In this document: positions 24,657 to 36,744 of the stretch, piece by piece | Position numbering within the stretch: the first letter of the stretch is position 1 | Layout of the letters: the number at the start of each line of letters is the position of its first letter | Assembly (NCBI GenBank): GCA_018398585.1 | Contig: JAGTTD010000010.1 | Coordinates: forward strand, 29,118,638-29,182,637 | From: Simmondsia chinensis | Taxonomy: Eukaryota; Streptophyta; Magnoliopsida; Caryophyllales; Simmondsiaceae | Direction: 5' to 3' | DNA: 64,000 nt | Notes under the pieces: model-generated | What the model was told of the DNA's origin: nothing | Databases searched by the model: none | What the model saw: the letters and a program-made list of their open reading frames with translations, nothing else | Made by a program: the position numbers and the translations under genes

Positions 24657-25156
24657 TGTTGGTGTATTTTCAAAATGTATGTGATTGTCCTATACTTGGT
24701 TAAGTGTTTTTTACTTGTATGGGATGTGTGTCGACACACAGGGCCCGTGTGTTAATATTAAAAAAGAAAGTGGCTCTTCATGAAGGGATGTGTCCCTTCT
24801 TGAAGAGACACTTGAAAAACTATAAATAGCCCTTTGGGGGATTCATTTTAAAAGAGAGAAGAAAAGAGAATTCTCTTTTCATGTTTTGAGAAATAAAATA
24901 CAATTGCAAGTAGCACTTGAAAAATTCATATTTGTAAAAGTCTTTGAAAAGGTTATTCTCATTCATCTCACTATGTCTCTCCCTTTACATATTCTCTTCT
25001 TCATATATGGTTGTTGTTGTATCCCCGAGGATATTTCGTATACCGAAATAAGCCTTAAGGAAAGTGATTACACGCCTCAACATCTGAGATCTCTCGGTTA
25101 CCCGGTTCCCGGTATTTTGGGAAATTTTGCAAGTATTTCAATAATTTGTTCTAACA
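24657..25156 (+). repeat. 3' LTR, 500 bp
   Basis: Same length as the 5' LTR. It keeps an intact TATAAATAG promoter-like box near 24820, preceded by the polypurine tract. Confidence 0.92.
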
Positions 25157-25289
25157 ACATATTTGACTGAGAGATATTTTGATTGAGAGTTGTGTTATGA
25201 TTAAGATTGATGGTCGCATGAAAGTTGGTAACATCCTTTATCCAAATCTACGTTGAGAAGGATCGGCGGATCACTGCGCAAAAGCTAAG

Positions 25290-25440
25290 TTGCGAAAGGG
25301 TTAGTGACTCGCTGTATAGTAGTTATATTATGGGAGGGTTGGTGGCTCATCATGTAGAAGTTACATTGTGAGAGGGTTGATGACTTGCCATGCGGTAGTT
25401 ACATCGAGGGAGGGTTAGTAACTTACCGTGGAATAGTCAT
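25290..25440 (+). repeat. Four degenerate ~43-bp tandem repeats
   Basis: The pattern GAGGGTTxxTGxCTxxCxxTGxxGxAGTTAxAT recurs four times in a row. The flanking sequence, ending in TTTTCCCAACA at about 25604, looks like an older LTR into which the complete retrotransposon may have inserted (inference). Confidence 0.45.
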
Positions 25441-25749
25441 TTAGAATTAGATATTGTAATTCTTGAATTTGATAGTGGATGAGGGACCCATGGTTTTCCT
25501 CTCTAGTTGAGAGAGGGTTTCCTTGTATACCATTATATTACCATTTTGATGTTTTTGTTTGATTTTTCACTTTCGCTTGTGCTCAATGTATGATTTTCCC
25601 AACAATGTTTTAAATAGCTTTTAAAATTGTTCTTAATAAAAAAAAAAGGTAAAGACTGGAGCCTTAGGGCATCCCTCTTCTAAAAGGGAGCCCTAAGGCA
25701 TTAGCCCTGGGACTAATGAGAAGGGCCCGTAAAGGGGCATGATCTCAAA

Positions 25750-28365
25750 TAGAAATGCTTGAGCCCTCGTGTCTTGCGTTCGCTAGCCAATCACCAACTC
25801 TTTTTGCTTCTATGAAACAATGATTGGAAGACACGCGCTATCGAAGAACTAAGTGCCTGAATATCCTCCATTATAGTCACATTTTCGCCGAAGAAGAGTA
25901 CACTCCATTTATTGACCTAATGACATCCTCATTATCACCTTCAACAATGAGTCTTCGAGCTCCCGACCGTAATGCACAAATGAGCGCATCTCTAGCAGCA
26001 ACCACCTCAGCCACAACAACCAAGGCTTGACCTTGCTTTTGGAAACCCTCTCGACAGATCTTACCATCTTGGTCCCTAGCAATGAAGCCTGTTGCTATTC
26101 AGCAACCACACTTAGACCCATCGAAGTTTACCTTAACCCATCCCGGGGGAGGAGGAGCCCACAAAATCCACTAGACCCTATTCAACCTTCTATTCTTGTA
26201 GTCACTATTATGAGAGGCCTTATCAGCTACCATCACGTTGTGAAGAGACCATTCCAAACTCATTTGAGTAGCCAAAATCACACGCTTGGCTGGGGTTTGC
26301 TTTAGGTTTCTGAACAAAACATTACTCTTGTCCTTTAGAATTTACCAGCATAGGAAAATGAACTTGACAAGATTCCTCCCCTCCTTATAATTACTCTTGC
26401 TTCTCCTTATTTTCAATTTATCAATCAGGTTAGATTGCTTAGGGGGAGTCATCAGCCACCGCAATGATCTAGCTACCTCCCACACCTCTTCAGCTCTTGG
26501 GCCAAGCAATAACATGTGAACGAGATCTTCATTGTCTGCTCCACACCAAGTGCAGGACCTGACATGTGACGAAAAACGCTTACCAAGCTGGGCCTCTGTT
26601 GGAAGACACTAAGGCCTTGAGCTTGCGGTAGACATCCAAGTTCCAGATTCAGCGGAATTTCCAACTCTTCCTTTTAGACCGTTCAAGATTATGAGCCAAC
26701 TAAGTTGCCGATTTCACACTAAACTGGCCACTTTTAGAAAAGCCCCAACAAAGTTTATCCTCCACACCGGTCCTTGGGATTGAGACTCCCAAGATAATGT
26801 TGTGAAGGGTTTGGGGAACCTCACGATTCATCTTTTCCATGCACCACTCACCACTCGAGACAAAATATGCAACTTTACGACTACATTCCACTAAGCTTCC
26901 ACCCTCCCCAACCATTCTAATCAATGGAACATTAGCAGTCCAACGATCAAGCCAAAAGTTGTCTCTTTTCCCATCACCAATCCTCCACCTCAAACCTTTG
27001 TTGAAGAGGGATCTAGCGGCTAGAATCATTTTTTAAGGAGGGGAGTGGGATTTCTAACATACATAATCCATGAAATTCTCACTTTTAAGATATTTACCCT
27101 TAACTAATTGCACACAAAGGTTATTGTCATTCGTTAGAACTTTCCAACCCAGTTTACAGAGAAAAGCAGTGTTGATAGCTTCAAACTTCCGCACACCTAA
27201 CCCTTCGGCACTCTTAGGCCTGCAAATTTTATTCTAGGTAATCATCTTCATCCCATCCTTATGCTTTGATTTTCAGAAGAATTGTCTGCAAAAGTTGTCT
27301 CCTTTATTGCAAACCTTCTTGGGAAGACGAAACTACTGCATAATGTGACTAGGCATTGATTCAAGCAAAGATTGAATTAGCGTCGTCCTTCATGCTTTAG
27401 ACAGGGACCTGGCTTTACAATTGGCCAGTTTAGCAGACATTTTGTCCACAACATTCGTTGCTAAAATCAAATCTACTGGCACAGAAGCAGGTCCCAAATA
27501 CTTAACCATATTCCGGGTGATTAGAACCCTCAGCTGGTCACTAATTCGATGCCTCAAAGCTCTATCGGTGTCAGCCAAAAAAATAATTGAAGACTTACCT
27601 AGGTTAACCATTTGGCTAGATTTCTTACAGTACACAGTTATTACTTTGTGCAGGCGAGCGATCGCTTTCATTTGTGCATCACAGAAAAGGAGACAATCAT
27701 CCATGAAGAAAAGACAAGGAATTGCAGGAGTACCCCTAGCAATTTTCACTCCTATCCCTGACTTCCTAATTTGAATTTGCTCTTACAGATTAGTTGCAAG
27801 GGATTCTAAACTAATAATGAACAGGTAGGGGGAGAGTGGATCACCGTGATGGAGCCCCTTAGATGGATTAAAACAACCTATAGAAGAGTCTTGAATGAGA
27901 ACAGAGAGCAATGTTGTAGAGACACACTCCATGATCCATCGAATCCATTGAGAGTGAAACCCGAACTCTTGTAAAATCCTCTAAAGAAAGACCCATTCAA
28001 TTCTATCATAGGCTTTTTCCATGTTAAGCTTCAGAGTAGCCCAGCCTGTACTTTCTTGCTTCTTCGTAAATGCCATCATGACTTCATGAGCCACCAGGAT
28101 ATTATCCTAGATTGATCTTCCTGGTACAAAAGCACCCTGCCACTGACCAATAAGTTTACTCATTAGCGGCTTGAGATTGTTAGCAAGTGCTTTGGCAATA
28201 ATCATATAGAGCACTTTACACAAACTTATAGGTCTGAACAGATTAACATTCTAAGGGTTATCAACCTTTGGGATAAGCGTAATAAAAGCATGGTTTTTTT
28301 TCACAAAGAACAAGCTCACTCCTTAGCGATGCTCTAATGGCTTCACAGATATCTAGATCGACAAT
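25750..28365 (-). pseudogene. L1-type LINE, decayed: reverse transcriptase, zf-RVT, RNase H
   Basis: Minus-strand order is right for L1. RT fragments include HAFITLIPKV, RPISLCKVLY, WATLKLNMEKAYDRIEW (28330-27800) and LFFMDDCLLF with the FxDD catalytic pair near 27700. A zf-RVT-like region follows, with LRWRIGDGKRDNFWLDRW (27029-26480). RNase H is last, with GWVKVNFDGSK near 26140 and VGDWLANARHEG near 25770. Stops and frameshifts throughout make it inactive. Confidence 0.75.
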
Positions 28366-31300
28366 TGTTTACACCTTAAACTTGAAGGAGTTGGGACAAT
28401 GTCATTTAAGAGCAAAGTGTCTTGTGCTTACGCGAGGTTATCCCCGAGGGATATAGGGCCCTTGGTGGTTAAGATAATGGCATCTTGTCCCAGTTGTTGA
28501 AAGAGTTAAAATCCTTCTAAGGGTATCAGTCACTCGAGGTGGTTGAAAGGGTAAAAGGAGCTCGAGCTCATGTTCTAAAGCACGAGACAGTTACTTGGAG
28601 CGCAATTCCAGATATGTAGGCCTCAAATCTATCCAATAGAACTTGGGGCATCTAGGAAGAACTCCAGCAAGAAATTTGGACGTGGAGCTTCCAGAAAAGC
28701 GCTCGAGCATACCATATCGAGGGTAAGTTCACTACCCATTTAGCGTGCGAAAAGAGCTTTAAGGCAGATTAGGAGTGGAAATGCTAGGGAATTAGAATGT
28801 AGCAGTTATTTTCTTTTTCTATCAATAAGGGACACTATTATAGTTGTAAAGTGTCCAACACTACTCATACAAATTTCTTCAAGTTTCTTTACAGCACACT
28901 TGTACTTTTACCTAGGAGTAGCATAACTTAGCTTAGCTTAGCTTAGCGTGGATCTTATTGTACTTGGTTCCATTAGTGATATAGTTCTTCGGGTTTCAGG
29001 TATAAACTTTCTGTTTAATCTGTTCTTAAAATCGACAAGATTGAGGCTTTAGTTTAAGGCTTTGACAGTTAAGGCCTGACCTTGATTGTATTGGTCTTAA
29101 CACTATTATCACTACTTAATAAGTCAAGTGAACTTAGGTTTGTGTTATTGTTTAAGGGCTTTGACGGCCAAGGCTTGACCTTGATTGCATTAGTCCTCTT
29201 CTAGTGACCCAAATACGGTTTGCTCCACCTTAATATTGTCAGATTGTAACTCATTCAAGTTATTATAAGTCAAGGGTGCAGGGCCTAAAGATTTGATTTA
29301 CTCCGGCTTATAAGTGAACTGTTGAACTCTTGAGTTTGTCTCCACCCTAGTTCTTGAATTTTAAGTGTATAAGGAAAGGTGTTTGTGGGCCTTGGTCCGT
29401 CACTGTAACTTCCACTTGAGTTAGGTCCATATCCTTTTTATTTTCTTGTCAACTATCTATACAGAAAAAACAACAAAAAGTATAAAAGTCTCCTTAATTG
29501 GAGCATAGGTTGAATCCACGTATTAATTGTAAACTGAAGTCAGATTCATCAAAAGCACCATCCCTTTTCTTTGAAAGGTGAGTGGTTGAGGTCTAAGACG
29601 TGCGATCCGGAATTTAGGTTCTCTCTCTAGTCGCAGTCCCATTTGCACGTTTGTTTGAATTTGTATTTATAGCGACCACATTTGAATTTGTATTTATAGC
29701 GACCACATTCACACATTTAATAAAGAAATAAAGCAAACATGCCTTTCGGCGACCACAGTGAGTGACTTAATCGGAGACATAATTGTTTTTAATCCCATCG
29801 TAGAGTATTTAGCTATTGCTTCAAACCATTCACCAATAGTCAGAATAAGAAACTTCGGTGCTCTTGAGCATGAGTAGCCTGAAGAGTTAGCCTTAATCAG
29901 CTCCTCTTCAGAATCCCATGGCACAAAGTCCTGCATCACGAGGGGATGAAATAAGTTACAACCGCAACAATGAAAGCGGCGGCGATGAAGACACGCTAGA
30001 AAACGAGTGCATTGGGCTTTATGGCTATTCTTGAAAGAGTTTCTTGCCATGTTCAAACGTCACATGGAACTCATTGATCAAAGGATTGAACAAGCCATGA
30101 AAGATATCTATGAAAAATAATGTGCTAAAATATAACATACTCTAGCAGCCTAGCGTGAAAACTTTGCTACAATACAACAACAATAACAACAATAATCCCA
30201 ATGCCACAAGGGCTTCCGCGTAAGTAGGGCCTAGCGTAAAACTTGGCATGAATACTATGCCGCAATAAGAGTTATAATCAATGACGTTGAGACCTCAATG
30301 AATGAAAGGTTTCACTAAGAAACTAATAGGGTCTTGGTTGAGATGAACACAACCCTGTCTCCTACTATTACCCTTATAGCTAAGAATGTGGCAAGGCAGA
30401 CAATAGTTGAAGTTGAGCCTAGCTTAGTCAGGCAAGCTGAGACTCATAATGGCTTATTCCAAGCTGTTAGAGAGGATATTAGGCAACTCAGACCTATTCC
30501 TCCTTTTTTAGTCCCTATTGAATATCTGTGTGATGTTCCTTTTAGCTCGTGAATACTAATGATTCACGTGCATGATGCAATCCCTGACAGAATGAGAAAC
30601 CCAACTGTGGCTAACCCAAGTGATGCTCACTTGGATTCTAGCCATAGAAGTGATGATGCATCAGTTGGAGTTGCTACTCCTTTGAACCAGAGATATTCAT
30701 TGGCTACAAGGGACCTTAATGCCAATGTTCAAGTAATTCTTGTCCTTGGGATAGGGGGGCATAACCGTTCATACCCTTCTCATACTAAAGAGGTTGGCTT
30801 GAGGCTTACCTAAGGCCTTGGTATAGGTGCATAGGGACAAGTACCCAACCATGGGGACAAGCCCGCCCTTCTAGACCTCTTCCCACTTATGCGACTGGCG
30901 GCCGAGTTAACTATCCACATCCTCAAGATCAAACCTTGGGGATGGATAAAGTAAGGATGACCCAACAGCTTGTTAATGTAGGTTAACCTTCAGGCATGCC
31001 ACACACTCAAGGATCTGTTGGAACATACTTTGTGGCCAATCAAACAAATGGACAGAATGATCACGGGATTTATGACCCTGCATATGTGGGGTAGCAGCCA
31101 TTCCCACATCTAATTGTAATGGGAGTTGAAGGGTATCATGCTGATCCCCTTCGAAACCTCAGCCACTTAGGGGGCAATTGTAGGTGCATAACCATGTGCC
31201 AAAACTACCCCTCTAAGACCAACTGGCTGCCCTCATGGAGTAGATGTATGAGCCAGGCCTTAGGAGGGTCAACAAACTCTTGTCTAGTAAATGATACCTT

Positions 31301-31870
31301 GACTATATTGATAGGGATTACCCATTTCCTTAAGGATACAGAACTCCTAAGTTCACCTTTTCTCAGGAGAAGGAAGCATGCTTGCTCTCCAGCATTTGGC
31401 AAAGTTTAACTACCAATGTAGGGTAAAGAAACAAAAATCCATACCTAAAACATAGTTTGTTCCCTAGTTTTTTGATAGGGACTGCCTTTTAGTGATATAG
31501 TAGTTTACCACACAATTCCATCTACTGTTGGGATGACATGGCAAGGAAATTCTGGGCCCCATTCCCACGGATGGAACTAGGAACTTCTATGTCAGACTTG
31601 GCTAGAATGAGACAAAAGCCTGGTGAATCCGTGGAGGATTACATCAACCGGTTTAAGAAAGCCAGGTTGAAGTGCACGGTGGCTCTTCGTAAGGTTGAAT
31701 ATGCCAAGCTAGCCTTAAATAGCTTGCATTTAGGAAGATATTTGAAGGTTCAAACTTCGTAACTCTCCTGCAGCTGGCAGAATGTGCCACTAGGTATGAG
31801 GCTGTTTTCAAAGAAGAAAGCCTCAAGAAAAATAGCGTGTATCGAACTTACATAGATGACTTAATTGACT
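28366..31870 (+). pseudogene. Gypsy-type LTR retrotransposon remnant: LTR-like region, leader and gag
   Basis: The 28366-29470 stretch is shared, diverged, with the inverted region at about 59750-58560, including paired GGCTTTGACGGCCAAGGCTTG blocks. The block GTCTCCTTAATTGGAGC at about 29488 recurs in the second copy. gag pieces follow: ETNRVLVEMNTTLSP (about 30320-30550) and DLARMRQKPGESVEDYINRF (31538-31762), a Ty3/gypsy gag motif. No protease, RT, integrase or 3' LTR follows, so the copy is truncated at about 31870 against LINE sequence. Confidence 0.65.
30168..30228 (-). mobile_element. 5'-truncated Au-type SINE tail
   Basis: Only the last ~60 bp of the Au body remain (GCGGAAGCCCTTGTGGCATT and a TTG-rich tail on the minus strand). 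The flanks GCCTAGCGTGAAAACTTTGC (30148-30167) and GCCTAGCGTAAAACTTGGC (30229-30247) are a target duplication with an indel. It lies inside the gypsy leader. Confidence 0.65.
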
Positions 31871-31879
31871 AAGATGTAA

Positions 31880-32235
31880 GGTTATTTATTTTTGGTTCAT
31901 CCCATTAGGTAAAACGCCTGCCTCAAAAAATGAATGGACGACCTCGCAGACATCATCAGAGATAACGTTCCAAAAATCCTCATAAAATATATTTGGGTAT
32001 CCATCAAGGCCAGACACTTTAAGACTTCCTAATTAATCGACCGTTTGAGTAATTTCCTCCAAGTTGACTACCCTTTCAAGAGCCTCATTCATGCCAACAG
32101 AGACCAAACATGGCATCCTTAGCATGGTACATAACTTTGAAATCATTGAGTATCAAGCCTTTGATTGCATCCTTGTTCTCAATCCATGATCCCCGAGCAT
32201 CTCGAAGTCTAGCGATTCTATTTTAGTAAATAACT
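31880..32235 (-). pseudogene. L1-type LINE fragment (start of RT region)
   Basis: The minus strand gives NRIARLRDARGSWIENKDAI, then VSGLDGYPNIFYEDFWNVIS and VCEVVHSFFEAGVLP in broken frames. This is the region just before and at the start of the L1 reverse transcriptase. It overlaps in content with the start of the LINE at 28.3 kb, so it is a separate copy. It abuts copia integrase sequence at about 32225. Confidence 0.6.
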
Positions 32236-33000
32236 TCATCTTGTTGAGGCATACATGTGCAAGAAGTCTGATATTGTATCTTATGACAATGATAATAGTC
32301 GATCAATGGACCATGACAAAATTCATGTCCATTATCACTATGAATGTGTTTGACCAGCTCTCTGATCCAAGTCTTAACCCTATTACTAAACCAAATTAGC
32401 AATATATGGGGCCTGGGATCTATGTTTCATCAAATATACCTATGTGCAATGATAGTAATCATCAACCATTATTGGAAAATAATGTCTCCAAATTATGAAG
32501 ATGTATGATAAGGTCCCCAAACAACAACAATAACAACAACAATAGACTCAGTGCCTCAAGGGCTCCCGCATAAGCGGGGTCCGGGAGGGGTGGATGTATG
32601 CAGCCTTACCAATTCAAGGTGTAACCTTACAGAGAGGCTGTTTCCGAAGACCCCCAACCTTATAGGGTTGGAAACACGAGGACTTCCTTGGAGGTCAACC
32701 ATCCTGGTACTACTCTCACCCAAGCACGCTTAATTTTGGAGTTCTAATGGGATCCGGTACTTTAGTGCCTGGTAAATGAACCCTACGAGAAGGTCCCTAA
32801 ACATCATAATGAATTAAATTAAAAAGTACTTCAACTTTATTAACTTAGTGGAAAAGGTAAGCGGGCTTGCTTTTTCCGACGACAAGAATCACAAATATGT
32901 TCTAACTGGCTCAGAAAGTCGAACTAGGAATGCAGGAAAGATGTTGAAAAGGAGCATGCACCAACCGCCAATGCCAAAGAACTGCATCTTCAAGACTAGA
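32236..33000 (-). pseudogene. Copia integrase fragment split by a SINE
   Basis: Minus strand: NICDSCRRKKQARLPFP (about 32920-32870) and LIHYDVWGP-like are the pre-integrase/integrase start of copia. After the SINE the frame gives SDNGHEFCHGPLIDYYHCHK and QTSCTCMPQQDE (32330-32236), the usual SDNGxEF core. Stops and frameshifts occur. The SINE at 32524-32783 interrupts it. Confidence 0.65.
32524..32783 (-). mobile_element. 5S rRNA-headed Au-type SINE, complete
   Basis: On the minus strand it starts GGGTTCATTTACCAGGCACT and continues as 5S rRNA (ATCCCATTAGAACTCC, TTAAGCGTGCTTGGGTGAGA, GTAGTACCAGGATGG). The Au body follows (TTCGGAAACAGCCTCTCTG, GGTAAGGCTGCATACATCC, GCGGGAGCCCTTGAGGCACT) with a (TTG)n tail. 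The flanks 32504-32523 and 32784-32803 agree at 17 of 20 positions around AAGGTCCC(C/T)AAACA. It has the same head and tail type as the 19-kb copy. Confidence 0.88.
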
Positions 33001-33349
33001 TAACGTGAGTGCTAGAAGAGTCTCTATTCGAAGCTAAAATAATATAATCCATCTAAATCTCTACTGATGTGGTTTTAATGAGTGTGTAAAACTGTGTAAT
33101 CGTAAGTCATATTTGTGGAGAGTAAACGGGTGTTGTGTCTACAGGGAATTGGTATAATGTTAAATTCAATAATCACCGCGTAGCTAAAATTGGGTTTTTG
33201 TTTGAAATGTAGGAGGTTAACTAAATTAACAAAATTGAAAAGTAAATTAATTTGTCATTTGGTCAAAGTTAGTTTGCAGTATGAATTTACTTAGCCTAAA
33301 TTGAATCCCGTCATTATATTGTATCAAAGAAATGACTTTAAGATTTAGG

Positions 33350-33655
33350 CTACAGGCTTTAAACTTAGATTAACATTATATTAGAGTTTAGGATAATAAA
33401 GTAGCATAAGGGCATAACTCATCTTATGACTTTAGGTGTAGCGTGGATTATCTCAATAGCACTACTATATTTTTTTATCACACCTAATTTCATGTTAAAT
33501 ATGGATTAATACTTAAGTCAGGGCTTAGGGTAATAAACTACTCTAAGGGCATAAACTATCTTATCACTCTAGGTGTAGCATGGATTATCTCAATAGTACT
33601 AATAGATTCCTCTGTCACTCCTAATTTAGTATTAATTTGTATAAAGTTTATGTTT
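33350..33655. repeat. Two ~137-bp tandem units
   Basis: Both units carry TAATAAA, CTAAGGGCATAA or equivalent, TCTTAT, TAGGTGTAGC and GTGGATTATCTCAATAG / ATGGATTATCTCAATAG. The sequence around them is unassigned and shows no ORF. Confidence 0.55.
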
Positions 33656-34890
33656 AGAGTTGGGTACAACCTTAACCTTGACTACTCTTGAAAGACTTGT
33701 TATAATACAATCTAGGCTACAAGCATCAGACAATAGGCTAATAAAATTAGATATAAAAGCAAGGTTACAAGCACATAATAAGAAAACCAATCTCAAAATA
33801 TAAAACTCCCCACATAGGTATGGAAGTAGTATAATAAAAGTTATTATCGAAAAGAAATATAAATTTGGGATCTAGATGACTACCCATCATTCATCCCCTA
33901 AATTATAAGTTTATTCTTCCATGAGAGTTTTACCAATCACTATTTTAAAGAGAAAAGGGAAAGAAAACTCATGGATTAATGAATTTCTTTGATCGGTGTT
34001 GACTAGATTCTTGCTTCGATTTCCTTGTACTCCGACCACTTGCACTTCGGCCTTCAATTAGGTCTTTCTTGGTAGCTCGACGAGGGAGGAGAAGTGAACG
34101 GAGTGAAAAAAGTGGGAATGATTATGTCTCCCCCTCCCTTTATATAGTGGTAGTGTGCCCGAGAGACACGCCTTGTTTTTTTTCAGCAACACGTGCAGTT
34201 GATTTACAAACGCGTGTAACTTTTAATCCGTAGAAATCACGAGCCAAATGATATATCAAATCAAAGCTCTTGAAGAGATCTATGTGATCTCAGTGGTATC
34301 ATTAGTGGCATTAGATATTACTAAGTCATGGATACTCTTCTTCCGCTCATTTTAAGCTTGATCGATTGGAAAAATGCATGGCTGACTGATCCGTGCACCC
34401 AGGGTAGACATTTATTGGCCGAATTTTGACTTAATTGGTCATTTTATCACAAGTGATTGGGTTGAACAATGTACTCTTCAAATTTATCTATTTTCCCTCA
34501 TTCTTCACCCCTTTCCAAGTACATCTAGATGATGCCATAACGCGTATATAATAGCTGAAAATATAAAAGAAAATGGATATAAACAAATGAAATATGAGAC
34601 ACATCACCTACCCACTTCAATCAACATCCTCAAGTATTGTAGGTCATGTATCACACAAAAATCAAGGAAAAAGGACAGTGCATAATTTCTATCTCGAGTA
34701 ATTTCTATCATATACATTAAGTTACAATGGAAACCATTAACTTCTAGAGCATCATTTAGAGTCAACTCGGAGGCAAGAAAAACATTCCCTAGATGAGAGA
34801 TTGGGTTTAACATGCACATCAAGACACACATCCTCCATCAATCGAGTAGAATTGCTCATGTGGTCCAATGCCCTCCATCCTAGAATTTAG
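33656..34890. other. Unassigned repeat-like sequence
   Basis: Low coding potential on both strands. Around 34140 a TTTATATAG box and a GC-richer leader give an LTR-like look, but no pair of LTRs was found. Confidence 0.4.
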
Positions 34891-34898
34891 ATAAATTA

Positions 34899-34934
34899 CC
34901 AAAGAGGGTACCAATATGCCGTCTCTGGATCCCA
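34899..34934 (+). mobile_element. 5S-headed SINE, left part (cut by the CACTA element)
   Basis: The sequence AGAGGGTACCAATATGCC matches the start of the inner SINE at 11993 (AGAGGGTACCAACACGC), and GGATCCCA is the 5S motif. It continues across the 13-kb CACTA insertion at 48030. Confidence 0.7.
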
Positions 34935-34974
34935 CGCTACTACAAAACAGGCCTATGTCAATGGCTGTTTTGCA

Positions 34975-35115
34975 ATGGTTCTAAAACCGTTGCAAAATCT
35001 AAATTTATGCAATGGCTTTGCAATGGTTCTAAAACCGTTGCATAATTATGTCTACGGTAACAGTTTTTGTAACAAAAATGTAACCGTTGAGTATAATTAC
35101 ATACGACAACAATTT
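34975..35115. repeat. CACTA left sub-terminal repeats
   Basis: Copies of GCAATGGTT and AAAACCGTTGCA and inverted forms repeat several times. In this family such motifs are the transposase binding sites. Confidence 0.65.
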
Positions 35116-35699
35116 ATTGCAGCGGTTTTTTAAATGACACTTATTGCAACAATTTATAATCATTATATAATGTCATGGTGCCAATGTTAAAATTTTCTAA
35201 AAGTTAGATGCTCTTTTTTTAAAAATTTGTTTGTAAAATGTTTTTGGTAATCTTTTCTATTTGCACTATTACATCCTCAGTCTATACCCTAATTGAAGTT
35301 CGATTGGGTACAAAATAATACGTATGTAACTAATAAATGAGTATGAGTCGAGTGGTTTAACACTCGACTCGTTCGGTACCTAATGGTTAACTCGATTTGA
35401 TAATTATTTAAGACAATATTCATCGTTAGTTATGAGATTTATTACATTGCAAAGGATCAGTACAGGGGATATGAAATTTTAGTAATACGCCACCAAATTG
35501 ACAAAATTTTCCCACCATAATTTTTAATTAAAAAAAAAATCAAAAGCAAATGTTAAAAGAAAAAGGAATAACCAAACTTCCTCAATGCGTTTCATTTTCA
35601 CCCCCGCCTATTCGCTCGCGGTGCTCAACATCGTCGCTCTACTCCTTCTCATTGCTGTGCCTCGTTTTTGTTGCACTCACTTCTTCGTTCTCCATTTTT

Positions 35700-36700
35700 A
35701 AGGTAAATGACACAATATCTTCTTCATTTTCAAGTGTTGCGGTTCAAGTTCGTTTGAGTTTGCCCTAATCCAATTTCATGCATATTTTCATGGCAAATCA
35801 CTTAAAATTGACATAAATAGTTTATCATTTTTGTGTGCTGTGGCTTAAGTTCATTTGAGTTTTCCCTAATTTGATTTTGTGTGTATTTTCATGGTAAATA
35901 ACCTAAAATTGACATGAATAGCTTTGTAATTTTCGTGTGTTGCAGTTTCATGCATATTTTCGTGGTAAATAACTTAAAATGGACATAAATAGCTTCTCCA
36001 TTGTTGTGTGTTGCAGCTTAAGTTCATTTGAGTTTGTCCTATTTTGATTTTGTGTGTATCTTCATGGTAAACAACTTAAAATTGACATGGATAACTTTGT
36101 AATTTTCATGTGTTGCGGTTTAAGTTCATTTGAGTTGGCCTTAATTTGATTTCGTGTATATTTTCATGGTAAATAACTTAAAATAAACATAAATAGCTTC
36201 TCCGTTTTTGTGTGTTGTGGCTTAAGTTCATTTGAGTTTGCCCTAATTTGATTTTGTTTGTATTTTTATGGTAAATAACCTAAAATTGACATGAATATCT
36301 TTGTAATTTTCTTGTGTTGCGGTTTAAGTTCATTTGAGTTCTCCTTAGTTTATTTTCATGCATATTTTCATAGTAAATAACTTAAAATTGGCATAAATGA
36401 CTTCTTCATTTTTTTGTGTTGCAGCTTAAGATCATTTGAGTTTGTCCTAATTTGATTTTGTGTGTATTTTCATAGTAAATAACCTAAAATTGACATGAAT
36501 AGCTTTGTAATTTTCTTGTGTTGCTGTTTAAGTTGATTTAAGTTCGCCTTAATTTATTTTCGTGCATATTTTCATGGTAAATAACTTAAAATTGGCATAA
36601 ATAACTTCTCCATTTTTGTGTGTTGCGGCTTAAGTTCATTTGAGTTTGCCTTGAGTTTATTTGAGTTTGCCTTAAAATGGGCATAAATAACATTGCAACT
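35700..36700 (+). repeat. ~102-bp minisatellite with alternating unit types
   Basis: The block TTAAGTTCATTTGAGTT recurs at about 35743, 35846, 36019, 36121, 36222, 36324, 36426, 36529 and 36630, spaced 101-103 bp apart except for one gap of 173. Units alternate between a GACATAAATAGCTTCTCC type and a GACATGAATAGCTTTGTAA type, giving a dimer period of about 204 bp. It lies between the CACTA end and its transposase gene. Confidence 0.8.
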
Positions 36701-36744
36701 CATGTTCCCGGTTTGCATTGACCATGGAATTGTTAGCATCAATG

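Larger units (their letters stand above)
20144..25156 (+). mobile_element. Complete LTR retrotransposon, non-coding interior (copia-like remnant)
   Basis: Two 500-bp direct repeats, 20144-20643 and 24657-25156, begin TGTTGGTGTATTTTC and end GTTCTAACA. I count seven differences, about 1.4 percent. Flanking 5-bp target duplications are both ACATA (20139-20143 and 25157-25161). A purine tract, GGTGGGGGAA, abuts the 3' LTR. The 4-kb interior has no ORF above 75 codons. At 23800-24060 the plus strand resembles, in a broken frame, a copia RNase H end (ACKE, IPLWHK, a YNGKSR-like and ARDLI segment), which sets the orientation. Confidence 0.92.

Noticed and set aside
26027..27036. Plus-strand ORFs of 92 and 65 codons
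   Set aside because: They are antisense to the L1 zf-RVT and RNase H regions, which are better supported.
35700..36700. CRISPR-like regular spacing
   Set aside because: The ~102-bp units are repeated over their whole length, so there are no unique spacers.
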